A stretch of DNA of 64,000 nucleotides from DAOUJW01 sp034421015 (GCA_034421015.1 DAOUKT010000033.1:3138-67137), one strand, 5' to 3'; positions 25,626-35,219 are shown, numbered from the stretch's first letter. The notes: a model not told the origin generated them from the sequence alone. Program-made: numbers and translations.

Positions 25626-27407
25626 TTACGGAGCTACGCGGACTGTGATGATGTCCGTGTTGTGGAACTGCTGGTGCCTCACCGAAGAGGCGTAGGCCCT
25701 GAGCAGCCGCAGCGAAAGCTCCTGCTCCGCCGAGGTTTCCTCGTCGTACTGCTGGAGCTGGCGCAGCCGGTCCTCCATATTCTCCTCGTCTCCTGCGCCG
25801 CCAATGAACTCCAGGGTTGCCACCGGCCCGTCGCTGGATGCCAGGACCACCAGCTGGCGGTCGGGTTTCGCGTCCTCCTCTTCTTCCCGTTCGTGGCCGT
25901 CGTCCTGGTTCATCCACCCCTCAACGTCCAGGGGCGCGAGGGTCAGCAGCGTCTCTTCGGCGACTGCGCTGAGTCGGTCCTTCATTGCCGTACCCCAGCC
26001 GCGCCGCTCGGCGAATCTGGCGAGAAACTGGTTCAACTCCGGCAGGGCATCGATGTGCAGCTGCGAATGGAAGCGCATTCGCCGCGGGCTGGTGAACTCG
26101 ATGTACAGGACCATCACTATGGCGGCCACCCCTCCCGTTGTGATCCCGCTCTGCAGCAATGTGCTCCACACAGACCAGACTTCCGGCGGCGAGAACAACC
26201 CGAACTGGAACGCCGCCCCTATCCAGAAGCAGACCCCGGCTACCGTGATTCGCTGACGGCCCTGCTCGCTCTGGATGACCGTCCGCGCGCCGTCTATGAA
26301 CAGGTATGCGCTCAGTACAATGAGGTATCCGGCCATGACCGGCCCGGGGATGGAGCTGAGCAGAGCAGACACCTTGGGCAGCAGGGCCAGCGCTATCAGC
26401 ATCCCGCCTATGCAGTACCCGACTCGACGCGAAGCCACGCCGGTGGTCTGGGTGTAGGCAACCACGCCCGGGTTTACGATGTATGGGACCGTGCCCGCGC
26501 CCCCGGCGATCAGGTTCGTCACGCCGGTCCCGGTCATGGCTCCCTGCACCTCCCGAAAGTCCACGGCCCGTCCGTCGCGCCTCGCGGCCCTCTGCTGTGA
26601 GATGGACTCGCCATTGGTCTGAATGGAGATGATGACGCTGAGGAACAGGAAGGCGGGCAGCAGTGTCCAGAAGGTCACGCCGAAGCCGGAAAGTATGGGC
26701 GGCGAGCCAAGCCCCGGCCACTCGCCGGGAAACCCTACCCAGGAGGATTGCAGTACGCCACCGGCGTCGTAGAGGCCAAAGCCGGCGGCCACGGCGCTGC
26801 CCGCTACAATCCCGATGATCGGTCCCCAGAGCCGCATTGACGCAGAGCCGCGCAGAATGAGCGCCGATATCACCGCCAGAGTGGAGAGGGCGGCCAGGTG
26901 CGCGCCCAGCGTATCAGTGTCCGACGCCTCCGGCAGCAGGCGCGGCACCACCGAGGCCAGGGTGACGGACAGGATCATCAACACCGTCCCGCCCACCACG
27001 GGCGTGACCACTCGCCGCATGATGAACAGCCACCTGGCGATTAAGAGTTGCCCAATTCCGCAGACAATGACAAGGGCGGCCAGGGTTTCAGGGCCACCGT
27101 CTGCAACCGCGGTGATGCAGAAGGGTATGGCGAAGGCGGCGGTGAACATCGGCAGCATTGAGCCGGCCCCCACCAGCCCCACCCGGCGCACCTGCAGCAG
27201 GGTGCACAGCCCGGCCACCAGTAGCGATGCGAACACCATCCACACCAGATAACTGTCGTCCCGGCCCGATGCCCTGGCTACCACTATGGGCGTCACCAGC
27301 AGTGTAGCAGCCGCATTCAGGCTGAACTGAGCGCCAAACCCCAAAGAGGCTGCCAGAGGAGGGGTCTCGTGCGCTTCATACCTTGGGTTCTGGGAAACCG
27401 ACGCCAA
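25626..27407 (-). CDS. NCS2 purine permease with soluble C-terminal domain
   Basis: The first roughly 440 residues form a nucleobase-cation symporter-2 (xanthine/uric acid permease type) membrane domain with about 12-14 segments. SIQTNGESISQQRAARRDGR (about residues 268-287) is the conserved QTxG-like region, and a pore-like VNPGVVAYTQTTGVASRRVG follows. After LYIEF a cytoplasmic tail of about 150 residues contains LSAVAEETLLTLAP and a C-terminal strand pattern resembling a degenerate GHKL/RsbW-type ATPase N-box. The TTG at 27407 is preferred over the GTG at 27413 because GGAGG sits 5 bases before it. It probably imports a purine. Confidence 0.82.
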   Translation of the reverse strand: MASVSQNPRYEAHETPPLAASLGFGAQFSLNAAATLLVTPIVVARASGRDDSYLVWMVFASLLVAGLCTLLQVRRVGLVGAGSMLPMFTAAFAIPFCITAVADGGPETLAALVIVCGIGQLLIARWLFIMRRVVTPVVGGTVLMILSVTLASVVPRLLPEASDTDTLGAHLAALSTLAVISALILRGSASMRLWGPIIGIVAGSAVAAGFGLYDAGGVLQSSWVGFPGEWPGLGSPPILSGFGVTFWTLLPAFLFLSVIISIQTNGESISQQRAARRDGRAVDFREVQGAMTGTGVTNLIAGGAGTVPYIVNPGVVAYTQTTGVASRRVGYCIGGMLIALALLPKVSALLSSIPGPVMAGYLIVLSAYLFIDGARTVIQSEQGRQRITVAGVCFWIGAAFQFGLFSPPEVWSVWSTLLQSGITTGGVAAIVMVLYIEFTSPRRMRFHSQLHIDALPELNQFLARFAERRGWGTAMKDRLSAVAEETLLTLAPLDVEGWMNQDDGHEREEEEDAKPDRQLVVLASSDGPVATLEFIGGAGDEENMEDRLRQLQQYDEETSAEQELSLRLLRAYASSVRHQQFHNTDIITVRVAP

Positions 27408-27548
27408 TATCACCTCCGGAGGGTGATCGCCTCAACGTTCCAACTCGGCTTACCCACGCTGAACAGGGCGACCGCCAGGGGATAAACCTTCAGGTCAGTT
27501 TAGCCCGCTTCTGCGAGCCTGTAAACGGCGGCATCTCAGCTTTACAAG

Positions 27549-28670
27549 ATGGTGTATGATGTTGCAACGGCAGGCGGGAAGGGCACAGCTAGTCCTCCGC
27601 CGCAGCCGGCGATACCGCGTCGCGGGAGGGACGACATCAGCGTCGAACAAGGCCAGCCGGCCGAGCTCAACCCGGAGTGGGTGAACGAGCTCAGCCGCCA
27701 GTTCTGGAACTCCGCGGTCCTGAGAGCGGGCATCAGACTGGGCGTGTTCCAGCTTCTGGATGAGTCGGCAATGACCCCGGCGGAAGTTTCAACGCATCTG
27801 GACGCCGACCCGCGTTTCGTGGGCGCGTTTCTTGAGGCATGTGTCGCTCTGGGGCTTCTGGACAGGGTTGGCGACGGAGGGTACAGGTGCTCCGCCGCGT
27901 CGTCCGCCCACCTCGTCCCCGGCAAGCGGGAATACGTTGGGGACCTGGCGCTGCACATCACCAACTACTGGCACACCTGGGGCAATCTGGACAGACTGAT
28001 TGTCGAGGGCCGGACGGAGCTGCCCTTCCAGAACGGCTTCACGGACGCGGCCACTTACTGGTGGGACTACATGCGTGGCCAGGACAACCGGGCGACCTCG
28101 GGCCAGGCGGACAACCTGGTAAGGAGTGTGGACCTCAGCGACAGGCGAAAGCTGCTGGACCTCGGCGGAGGCGCGGGCAGCTACAGCATTGCTCTCTGCA
28201 AGGCCAACCAGGGCCTGGAGGCGCGGGTGGTCGACCGGAAGGAGCCCCTGGAAGTCGCAGCCGGGCTGGTTGCTGAAAACGGGCTGGAGGACCGCATAAC
28301 GCTGGTGGAGGGCGACTTCGACAATGTGGAGCTGGGCTACGACAGCGACGCTGTACTCATATCAGGCGTCGTCCTCATAGTTTCCGAGGAGCAGTGCCGG
28401 GAGCTGTTTCGCAGAGCGTATGAAACCCTCGCGCCGGGCGGGATGCTCATCCTGCAGGACTTCATGCGGGTGGACTACAGCGCAAAGCGCAGCTTCATGG
28501 ACACGATGATGGACATGTACGTGCTGGTGGGGTTCGATCCGGGCGCAGGCGACCGCCACGGCGATGAGTACGCTTCCTGGCTGTCGGACGCGGGGTTTGC
28601 CAACATTAGCAAGATTCCCCTGCCAACGCACCTCGCGGTCATCACGGCGGAGAAGCCGGCTCTGACCTAG
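27549..28670 (+). CDS. SAM-dependent O-methyltransferase (dimerisation + methyltransferase domains)
   Basis: This 373-residue enzyme has an N-terminal winged-helix dimerisation domain (about residues 35-115; AVLRAGIRLGVFQLL) and a Rossmann methyltransferase domain with motif I LDLGGGAGSYS (about residue 200) and post-motif APGGMLILQDFM. It belongs to the plant-type/hydroxyindole O-methyltransferase-like family. The first 30 residues are low complexity, and the ribosome site of the ATG at 27549 is weak, so the true start may be internal. The substrate is unknown; C-20 cobalamin or quinone-like acceptors cannot be judged. Confidence 0.85.
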   Translation: MVYDVATAGGKGTASPPPQPAIPRRGRDDISVEQGQPAELNPEWVNELSRQFWNSAVLRAGIRLGVFQLLDESAMTPAEVSTHLDADPRFVGAFLEACVALGLLDRVGDGGYRCSAASSAHLVPGKREYVGDLALHITNYWHTWGNLDRLIVEGRTELPFQNGFTDAATYWWDYMRGQDNRATSGQADNLVRSVDLSDRRKLLDLGGGAGSYSIALCKANQGLEARVVDRKEPLEVAAGLVAENGLEDRITLVEGDFDNVELGYDSDAVLISGVVLIVSEEQCRELFRRAYETLAPGGMLILQDFMRVDYSAKRSFMDTMMDMYVLVGFDPGAGDRHGDEYASWLSDAGFANISKIPLPTHLAVITAEKPALT

Positions 28671-28772
28671 CGGTTGCGCTTCCCGCCAAAGCCTCCGACT
28701 AAGCTGAGCGATTAGCGATATAATGAATATATAGGCACGCTGATCGCGGACAGCCGAGATTGGAGGTGGCAA

Positions 28773-30272
28773 ATGACAGCGCCACAGACGATTCTGGTCA
28801 CCGGCGCCACAGGCTACATCGGTGGAAGGCTGGCCCCGCGCCTTCTCGAAGAGGGGCATCGCGTTCGAGTCCTGGTGCGTAGTCGGTCCCGCGTTATGTC
28901 CCGTCCGTGGAGCGACCGGGTGGATATAGCCGTTGGGGACGTTCTTGATCCCCAGAGCCTCTCGGAGGCCATGACCGGTGTGGACTGCGCCTACTACCTG
29001 ATTCACAGCATGTCCAGCGGCTCCGCGTTTCGTGAGATGGACGTGCAGGCGGCCCGCATTTTCGGGGAAGCCGCCAGAGCCGCGGGCGTCAAGCGCATCG
29101 TGTACCTGGGCGGCCTGGGCGACCCCGAGGCGAAGCTGTCCCGCCATCTCAGGTCACGCCAGGAGACCGGAGAGGCGCTGCGTGAGAGCGGAGTCCCGGT
29201 AACGGAGTTCAGAGCGGCCGTAATCGTCGGGTCGGGCAGCATCTCCTTTGAGATGATCCGGCACCTTTCGGAGCGTCTGCCGGTCATGGTGTGCCCCAGG
29301 TGGATCTACTCCAGGATACAGCCCATCGCCATCGACGACTTGCTGGACTACCTGGTTGCAACACTTGACGCGCCGGAGAGCCGGGGTCTGACCATCGAGA
29401 TTGGCGGAGAGGACGTGACCACGTACAAGGGGCTGATCATGGGCTATGCCAAGGCCCGGGGCCTTCGTCGGCTCATGCTGCCTGTTCCTGTCCTCACTCC
29501 AAGGCTGTCGTCCTACTGGGTGCACTGGACGACGCCGATCCCCGCCGGAATTTCCGCCGCCCTGGTGGAGGGGCTCCGCAACGACGTTGTCGTCACCAAC
29601 GACCTGGCCCGCACCCTCTTCCCGCAAATAGCGCCCCGGGGCTACTCCGCAGCCATCGACGGCGTGATCAAAGACCTTGACGAGGGTCGAATCGAGACCT
29701 CATGGAGCGACGCCGCGTCCGCTCCGGACACCGCTGAGAAGCTGGTACGGCTGGAGTCGGACCAGGGTATGATCGTCGAACGGCGCAGGTATCCGGTCGC
29801 TGCGCCCGCCGCCGACGTGTTCCGGACGTTCACCGGCATCGGCGCTCGCAGGGGATGGTTTTTCGCAAACTGGGCCTGGCGCCTCAGGGGTATGGCGGAC
29901 CGCCTTCTTGGAGGCGCCGGACTCCGCCGTGGTCGACGGCACCCGGACGACCTTCGCGTCGGAGACGCCATTGACTTCTGGCGCGTTGAATCCCTGGAGG
30001 ACGGCCACCTGCTTCGGCTGAAGTCGGAGATGAAGGTGCCGGGCCAGGCATGGCTGCAGTACGAGGTCAGGGAGGCCCGTGACGGCACTTCGCAGCTTGA
30101 GCAGACGGCGGCCTTCATCCCCAAGGGGCTTTTCGGCCTGCTGTACTGGTACGCCCTCTATCCCATTCACGGCTGGATGTTCAGCGGGCTGGTGCGGGCC
30201 ATTGCCCGCCGCGCCGAGCGCGAGGCCGCGCGCCGGGAGCATGAGAGCCCCGAAGAGCGTATCGCCGCCTAG
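28773..30272 (+). CDS. NAD(P)-binding SDR protein fused to DUF2867
   Basis: The N-terminal half (about residues 1-300) is an atypical SDR/NmrA-like Rossmann domain with TGATGYIGGRL (residues 10-20). The C-terminal half (about 330-485) is a DUF2867 SRPBCC-like domain with GIGARRGWFFANWAWRLRG. This YbjT-type fusion is common in bacteria; it is thought to be an oxidoreductase or ligand sensor but has no firm function. The ATG at 28773 follows GGAGGTGGC. A 499-residue length fits the family. Confidence 0.85.
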   Translation: MTAPQTILVTGATGYIGGRLAPRLLEEGHRVRVLVRSRSRVMSRPWSDRVDIAVGDVLDPQSLSEAMTGVDCAYYLIHSMSSGSAFREMDVQAARIFGEAARAAGVKRIVYLGGLGDPEAKLSRHLRSRQETGEALRESGVPVTEFRAAVIVGSGSISFEMIRHLSERLPVMVCPRWIYSRIQPIAIDDLLDYLVATLDAPESRGLTIEIGGEDVTTYKGLIMGYAKARGLRRLMLPVPVLTPRLSSYWVHWTTPIPAGISAALVEGLRNDVVVTNDLARTLFPQIAPRGYSAAIDGVIKDLDEGRIETSWSDAASAPDTAEKLVRLESDQGMIVERRRYPVAAPAADVFRTFTGIGARRGWFFANWAWRLRGMADRLLGGAGLRRGRRHPDDLRVGDAIDFWRVESLEDGHLLRLKSEMKVPGQAWLQYEVREARDGTSQLEQTAAFIPKGLFGLLYWYALYPIHGWMFSGLVRAIARRAEREAARREHESPEERIAA

Positions 30273-30379
30273 GCCGGGGGTAAACGCGGTATCGGATTGC
30301 GGCGGGGAAAGGCGACGGGATACTATGGGCTTAACGCGCAGGCTGGTTCAGCTGCGCGGCAAAGGAAGGAGGGTTCTTT

Positions 30380-30841
30380 ATGGCAGTCCAGCCCAAGATA
30401 AGCCCCTTTCTATGGTTTGACGGACGATGCGTGGAGGCTGCCCGGTTCTATGTCTCCGTATTCCCGAACTCCCGCTTTCTGGGCGGAGAAGACCTCCCTT
30501 CAGGGCCGGCCGAGGGCAGCGCGTTCGTGGAGTTCGAGATTGGGGGCGCGTATTTTGCGGCGATAGACGGCGGCCCCATGTACAAGTTCACCCCCGCCAT
30601 CTCATTTGTGGTCCAGTGCGACTCCCAGGAGGAGATCGACTACTACTGGGAGAGGCTCGCGGAAGGCGGGGATCCCGGTCAGTGCGGCTGGCTGGCGGAC
30701 AAGTTCGGGGTGTCCTGGCAGATTGTGCCGTCTATGCTCCGGGAGCTGATGGAAGGGAACCCGGCTGCCGTGATGGATGCTTTGCTGCAGATGGGAAAGA
30801 TAGACATCCAGACGCTTCGCGAGGCGTCGCTGCAAGGGTAA
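30380..30841 (+). CDS. VOC-family PhnB-like protein
   Basis: This 153-residue vicinal-oxygen-chelate protein is of the PhnB/3-demethylubiquinone-methyltransferase-like type. It has the characteristic start ISPFLWFDGRCVEAARFYVSVFPNS, a central FVVQCDSQEEIDYYWERLAEGG, and CGWLADKFGVSWQIVPSML. These proteins have two beta-alpha-beta modules and often act on small molecules or resistance substrates. The ATG follows AAGGAAGGAGGG. The YdeI-family gene starts 5 bases after its stop, so the two are cotranscribed. Confidence 0.88.
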   Translation: MAVQPKISPFLWFDGRCVEAARFYVSVFPNSRFLGGEDLPSGPAEGSAFVEFEIGGAYFAAIDGGPMYKFTPAISFVVQCDSQEEIDYYWERLAEGGDPGQCGWLADKFGVSWQIVPSMLRELMEGNPAAVMDALLQMGKIDIQTLREASLQG

Positions 30842-30846
30842 ATCCT

Positions 30847-31473
30847 GTGAAAGGCGAAATCGGGACACACTCGGGCGACGGCCGTCCCCTCCTTCACGCG
30901 GAGACCCGGGAGGAGTGGCGCGAGTGGCTGAAGCGGCGCCACGGAGACGCGGATGGCGTGTGGCTCGTGTCCTGGAAGAAGGCCACCGGCAAGCCATTTG
31001 TGCCATACACGGAAAGCGTGGATGAGGCGCTGTGCTTCGGCTGGGTGGACTCCAGGCCAAACAAGCTGGACGCGGACCGAGGTATGAGGCTCTTTACCCC
31101 CAGGAACCCAAAGAGCCCCTGGTCTCGCATTAACAAAGGGAAGATCGGCCGCTTGACCAGCCAGGGCCTGATGGCCGAGGCCGGCATCCGGGCGGTGGAG
31201 GCGGCGAAGGCCAACGGCGCATGGGCCGCCTTGGACGAAATCGAGGATCTGGTGATGCCGCCGGACCTGCTCTCCGCTCTGGAGAGCAACGTCCAAGCCC
31301 GGGCGTTCTTTGAGCGTTTCCCGAATTCGTCCAAGAAGAACATCCTCTGGTGGATCAAGTCCGCCCGGCGGCCCGAGACCCGAGCTGCCCGCATATCCGG
31401 TACGGTCGATTTGGCCGCGGAGAACCGGATGGCCAACCATCCCCAGGGCCGCGACATGGGCCCGGCGCGTTGA
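30847..31473 (+). CDS. YdeI/OmdA-family protein
   Basis: This 208-residue protein has EEWREWLKRRHGDADGVWLVSWKKATGKP, CFGWVDSRPNKLD, FTPRNPKSPWSRINK and the C-terminal FFERFPNSSKKNILWWIKSARRPETRAARI, all typical of the YdeI/OmpD-associated (bacteriocin-protection-like) family, a cytoplasmic protein of unclear role. The GTG at 30847 is chosen because the upstream part of the frame lies inside the VOC gene. It is cotranscribed with that gene. Confidence 0.85.
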   Translation: MKGEIGTHSGDGRPLLHAETREEWREWLKRRHGDADGVWLVSWKKATGKPFVPYTESVDEALCFGWVDSRPNKLDADRGMRLFTPRNPKSPWSRINKGKIGRLTSQGLMAEAGIRAVEAAKANGAWAALDEIEDLVMPPDLLSALESNVQARAFFERFPNSSKKNILWWIKSARRPETRAARISGTVDLAAENRMANHPQGRDMGPAR

Positions 31474-31631
31474 GCCGGCGGCCTGACGCCGTCGGCTCCG
31501 CCTTTTCCACCTCTTGTTTACTCCCATTGCCTACCGGTCAGGCATTGCCCGATTGCAGCGCTTGCCTTATTGTTACATCGTTAGACTAGGCCTTGGAAGC
31601 GCCGCAATGATCGGAATGAGAGGTGGGGCTC

Positions 31632-32366
31632 ATGGATTTTAGCGACATCTTTCCCAGGGGCTTGAGCATAGACGATGCGCTGGACCTGCTGCGGCCAGTC
31701 GCCGTCTACATCCTGGGCATGTCCGTGTACACATTCTTCGTCTTCAGGTTCTACAGGTTCGTGGCTTCCAGGGACATGTTCGCCCTGGACCTCTCCAGGT
31801 ACGAGGAGTCGCAACGCGGGTGGTTGCGAGTCGTGCTCCACCTGGTGCTTTACGTAGGGAAGTACATCATCCTGTTCCCGGTATTCGCCTTCTTCTGGTT
31901 TGGAGTGCTCACGGTTATCCTGGCGTTCTTGTCCATAGACCAGACCATTGCTGAAATACTCCGTATGGCGCTGGTCACAGTCTGCGCCATCCGCGTGGTG
32001 TCCTACTACGACGAGGACCTTTCAAGGGACCTGGCGAAGATACTGCCCTTTGGCGTGCTTGCGTTCTTCCTGGTGGACTCGTCGTCCCTGTCAGTGCGGG
32101 AGTCTTTCGATGTGCTGAGGGAGGTCAGGGACCACAGCGAGAACATTCTCTACTACCTTGTGCTCCTGATAGCCCTTGAGTTCACTCTGCGACTGCTGAT
32201 GGCTTTTGTGAAGTTCCTGTTTGGCGGAAAGCCGCGTGAGACGGAGGACGTGGAACCCGCCGAAACAGAGCCACCGCAGCCTCCTCCGGAGCCGCCTCGA
32301 AGAGTGCGGACGGCGCCGGAACCAGGCGCGTCGTCAACCGAAGGCGCTCCCGGGGCAGGGCAGTAG
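31632..32366 (+). CDS. Membrane protein of unknown function with Pro-rich tail
   Basis: I do not recognise a named family. The 244-residue protein has about four membrane segments (near residues 24-44, 75-100, 110-130 and 140-160) and a further hydrophobic stretch near 180-205. It ends in a Pro/Glu-rich, probably disordered cytoplasmic tail (about 210-244). A conserved-looking charged loop (YYDEDLSRDLAK) sits between segments. The ATG at 31632 follows GAGAGGTGG. It is an independent gene with no evident partner. Confidence 0.7.
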   Translation: MDFSDIFPRGLSIDDALDLLRPVAVYILGMSVYTFFVFRFYRFVASRDMFALDLSRYEESQRGWLRVVLHLVLYVGKYIILFPVFAFFWFGVLTVILAFLSIDQTIAEILRMALVTVCAIRVVSYYDEDLSRDLAKILPFGVLAFFLVDSSSLSVRESFDVLREVRDHSENILYYLVLLIALEFTLRLLMAFVKFLFGGKPRETEDVEPAETEPPQPPPEPPRRVRTAPEPGASSTEGAPGAGQ

Positions 32367-32478
32367 CTCTTCGTTTTTCCCGGGCCGCAGAAACCGTAGG
32401 AAAGGATTGGCATATCGACCAATCCCGTTTGTGCTATGCTTGAAGTAACAGATACACAAATAGGAGGAGGCACAGAGC

Positions 32479-33168
32479 TTGAGAACCTCAGTCGAGTTTA
32501 ACCCCAGCTACGCCATGTTGATCGTGGACCTGGACCCCGGAGAGTCAATCAAGGCCGAGCCGGGAGCAATGGTCATGCAGGAGGGCGTCGAGATGAGCAC
32601 GGGCGGCGGTGGAGGCGGCCTGCTTGGCGGCTTCAAGCGGATGCTCGGCGGCGAGTCCTTCTTCGTCAACACCTTTACGGCGGAGCGCGCCGGAGGTCGG
32701 GTCAGCCTTGCGCCCAGTTCTCCCGGAGACATCCTCCACTTCGACCTGCCGCCGGGGAAGAACCTGTTCATCCAGTCAGGCTCGTTCCTGGCCTGCACCG
32801 AGAACGTCCAGACGGACACCAAGTTTCAGGGGTTCCGGGGCATGTTCAGCGGCGAGAGCCTGTTTTTCATCAGGGCCTTCTCCACCGAGGGCGATGGGAC
32901 GGTCTTCTACAACTCCTATGGGGCCATCAAGGAGGTTGAGGTGCGGCCTGACAGGGAGTTGGTGGTGGACACGGGCCACCTGGTGGCGTTCTCGGAGGAC
33001 GTAGACTACTCCATCGGCAAGGTTGGGGGAATCCGCTCCCTGATAGCGGGCGGCGAGGGCCTCGTGATGAAGTTCAGGGGCGACGGCCACGTCTGGGTGC
33101 AGACCCGAAACATGGCCTCCCTGGCCGAAAAGATCATCCCGTTCCTGCCCAAGTCCGGAGGGAACTAG
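32479..33168 (+). CDS. AIM24/TIGR00266-family protein
   Basis: This 229-residue protein is of the TIGR00266 (AIM24-like) beta-fold family. It has EPGAMVMQEGVEMSTGGGGG and LLGGFKRMLGGESFFVNTFTA in the N-terminal half and GEGLVMKFRGDGHVWVQTRN near the end, as in family members. The role is unknown, though the family has been linked to membrane and mitochondrial-type organisation. The TTG at 32479 follows TAGGAGGAGG. A strong terminator follows the gene. Confidence 0.88.
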   Translation: MRTSVEFNPSYAMLIVDLDPGESIKAEPGAMVMQEGVEMSTGGGGGGLLGGFKRMLGGESFFVNTFTAERAGGRVSLAPSSPGDILHFDLPPGKNLFIQSGSFLACTENVQTDTKFQGFRGMFSGESLFFIRAFSTEGDGTVFYNSYGAIKEVEVRPDRELVVDTGHLVAFSEDVDYSIGKVGGIRSLIAGGEGLVMKFRGDGHVWVQTRNMASLAEKIIPFLPKSGGN

Positions 33169-33185
33169 AAGCCGAGGTTGCAGGG

Positions 33186-33207
33186 GGGCCGGCGCTTCCG
33201 CCGGCCC
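33186..33207 (+). terminator. Rho-independent terminator after the AIM24-like gene
   Basis: A perfect 9-bp GC stem, GGGCCGGCG (33186-33194) and CGCCGGCCC (33199-33207), has loop CTTC and is followed by TGTTCTTT. It lies 18 bases past the stop. Confidence 0.85.
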
Positions 33208-33284
33208 TGTTCTTTCGTAGGTATGCCGCTGTGGAGGGAGACCCTTGCACAACTAGAGCGGCATCTTGGAGATAATACGTTTAT

Positions 33285-33362
33285 CGTCATTCCCGCGGAA
33301 GCGGGAATCTATTTCCTTCAATATCGGACGCTCTGGATTCCTGCTTCCGCAGGAACGGTCGG
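33285..33362. repeat. Dispersed hairpin repeat (CATTCCCGC type)
   Basis: Two adjacent hairpins are present. ATTCCCGC-GGAA-GCGGGAAT lies at 33289-33308, and TTCCTGC-TTCC-GCAGGAA at 33338-33355, in inverted relation with TGGATTCC. This is the layout of widespread short interspersed repeats. A degenerate partial copy lies at 60083-60102. Confidence 0.6.
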
Positions 33363-33431
33363 GAGGCGCGCGCCTCAAAGGTCTCCCTAGGCTACTGTTG
33401 GGGTAGGAGACAGCCTACTTTGGGTGGGCCA

Positions 33432-34136
33432 TCAGCGAATCTCACCCGTAAGGTCGGGTGTTTGCCCTAGCCTGCCCCGTAGCAGCATGACCCCGGTGAC
33501 CACCAGCCACCAGAAGAACGCGACGCCAACGATCCGGTGCACTACCGTAGCCGCGTCAATCCAGATGAACTGCATCATGACGCCAATCACGGCCGACGCC
33601 AGCGCAAAGGCCTTCATTCCGCCGTCCGCCTTCCAACGGTCAAGGGCAACCGCCGCCAGCGCCAGTCCAGCCGCGGTGAACCCCAGCTTTCCGGTGAGCC
33701 ATCGCAGAAAAGAGACGGACTCCGTGAATGAGTTGACGGCGCCCGAGGCGGCGGCTTCGGGGGCAGCCCCGGCCAGGAGCAACGCGCTGACGCCGGAATC
33801 GGCCGTGAACGCGCCTGAGATTGCGAACAGCGCTGCCACTGCCCGCTTTGCAATAACTCCCCGGACCAGCTCGGTCCTCCAGAGGAACCACGCTCCCGCG
33901 AACAGCGTCAGTCCTGATATGAGACGGGCGATCCCGGTCAGGGTGTACATGCCCCTGTTGTCAGCAATCGCTTGCAGGGACTCCAGGAGCTCCGGCCTGT
34001 CCGCGTCCGCGGCGACCCGGGCGTAGACCATCAAAAGGGTTGCGGCAGCCGTCAGCAGCAGGAAGGAGCCTGCCCTTCCCTCCGCCGAAGGCTGCCGTCT
34101 TGTATTCGCCTGGACCGGTTGCTGCCCCCTGTTCAT
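33432..34136 (-). CDS. Integral membrane protein of unknown function
   Basis: This 234-residue protein has about six hydrophobic segments, after a basic/Gln-rich N-terminus of about 23 residues. LTGIARLISGLTLFAGAWFLWR and HRIVGVAFFWWLVVTGVMLL are typical membrane spans. I do not recognise the family with confidence; it resembles small DUF4386-like membrane proteins in layout only. It is downstream of the ProX-like gene on the same strand with a 72-base gap, so cotranscription is possible. Confidence 0.55.
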   Translation of the reverse strand: MNRGQQPVQANTRRQPSAEGRAGSFLLLTAAATLLMVYARVAADADRPELLESLQAIADNRGMYTLTGIARLISGLTLFAGAWFLWRTELVRGVIAKRAVAALFAISGAFTADSGVSALLLAGAAPEAAASGAVNSFTESVSFLRWLTGKLGFTAAGLALAAVALDRWKADGGMKAFALASAVIGVMMQFIWIDAATVVHRIVGVAFFWWLVVTGVMLLRGRLGQTPDLTGEIR

Positions 34137-34208
34137 TGCGTTATGTCAGGGCCTGCAACAACCTTGGTTCTCAGTTTCTGACTCTAGATGCTGTGGATGC
34201 GCCGATCT

Positions 34209-35219
34209 TTATCCCGTGGGCCAGCCGGCCGGAGTCTCGTTGCCGTCCAGGGCTTCCTGGATGGCGTCGGCGGCGTCGCTAGTGACCCAACTGCGCCAAA
34301 CGCTGGAGTTGCCGTTCAGCCACCAGAGGGCGGCGTCGTTGTTGCTGGCGTCGGGGTTTTCGCTCTGCCAGACGGCGACTTCCTTGAAGCGGTCGATGTC
34401 GAAGCCCCAGTTGCCAAGGAAGTCAATGATCTCCGGCGCCCTGTCCTTCAACTCCGTGTTGATTCCGATAAGGATGGTAGCGTCCTCGTAGGCGCAGGCC
34501 TTGTCGGAGGCCCAGCACTCGTCGCTGTAGGCGGGCTCCTCAAGGCGGACAAGGTCCAGGAGCAGGGCGGGGTCGTTGGTTCCCCACTGGTAGCCGAGCC
34601 ACGGCTCCTCTTTCTCGTAGGCGCCGTATAGGTCGGCGTTGGCGGCTGCGCCGTCGCCCGGGTTGAGGACGTGGACGTGGTCGGACAGCCCGTAGGACTC
34701 TATCTGCTGTGCGTTGACCTCTTCGCAGGCCCAGCCAATCACGCAGGACACCAGCCGCGCCTTGCCGCCGGTCTCAGAGGTGGCGAAGAGCTCCTTGTAC
34801 TGATCATCCTTGAGGTCTTCAATGTTGTCCAGGTCAGGGTACTGCTCCTGGAGATAGGTCGGGATGACAAAGGCCGACTGCCAGTCCTTGCCCAGGCTCT
34901 CGCCGACTGTTTCCACCTCGCCGTTGGCCTCAGCCTCAGTCCATGCCTCAAGCTGGTTGGGCAGCCAGATCTCCATCGTCACCTGGGTGTCGCCGTTGCG
35001 CAGTCCCTGGAGCAGCGGCAGCGTTGCGCCAAAGACCACGCCCGTGGGATAGCCGTAGCCCTCCTCGACGATGTACTGTGCGATCCTGTTCTGCACCTGT
35101 GCGCTGGTCCAGTTAAGGTCGCTGAATACAATTGGTTCCTTTTCCTCCTCACAGGCCAGGGCGGCCAGGACGACCACCATAGATGCGATGAGCGCCATCA
35201 CTTTATACTTGAGCTTCAA
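34209..35219 (-). CDS. Glycine-betaine/proline-type binding lipoprotein (ProX-like)
   Basis: This 336-residue extracytoplasmic binding protein is of the OpuAC family. The signal peptide ends at lipobox LAALAC (Cys23), so it is lipid-anchored. The mature part begins IVFSDLNWTSAQVQNRIAQY and includes EIWLPNQLEAWTEAEANGEV, both typical for betaine/choline/proline-betaine binders. Many Trp and Tyr residues are available for an aromatic ligand box. The TTG at 35219 follows AGGGGGATCAGAAAG. Its permease lies immediately upstream, but no ATPase gene is present in this window. Confidence 0.88.
   Translation of the reverse strand: MKLKYKVMALIASMVVVLAALACEEEKEPIVFSDLNWTSAQVQNRIAQYIVEEGYGYPTGVVFGATLPLLQGLRNGDTQVTMEIWLPNQLEAWTEAEANGEVETVGESLGKDWQSAFVIPTYLQEQYPDLDNIEDLKDDQYKELFATSETGGKARLVSCVIGWACEEVNAQQIESYGLSDHVHVLNPGDGAAANADLYGAYEKEEPWLGYQWGTNDPALLLDLVRLEEPAYSDECWASDKACAYEDATILIGINTELKDRAPEIIDFLGNWGFDIDRFKEVAVWQSENPDASNNDAALWWLNGNSSVWRSWVTSDAADAIQEALDGNETPAGWPTG

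Noticed and set aside
33178..33390. 70-residue plus-strand frame over the repeat
   Set aside because: It runs through a terminator and a dispersed hairpin repeat, with no ribosome site.
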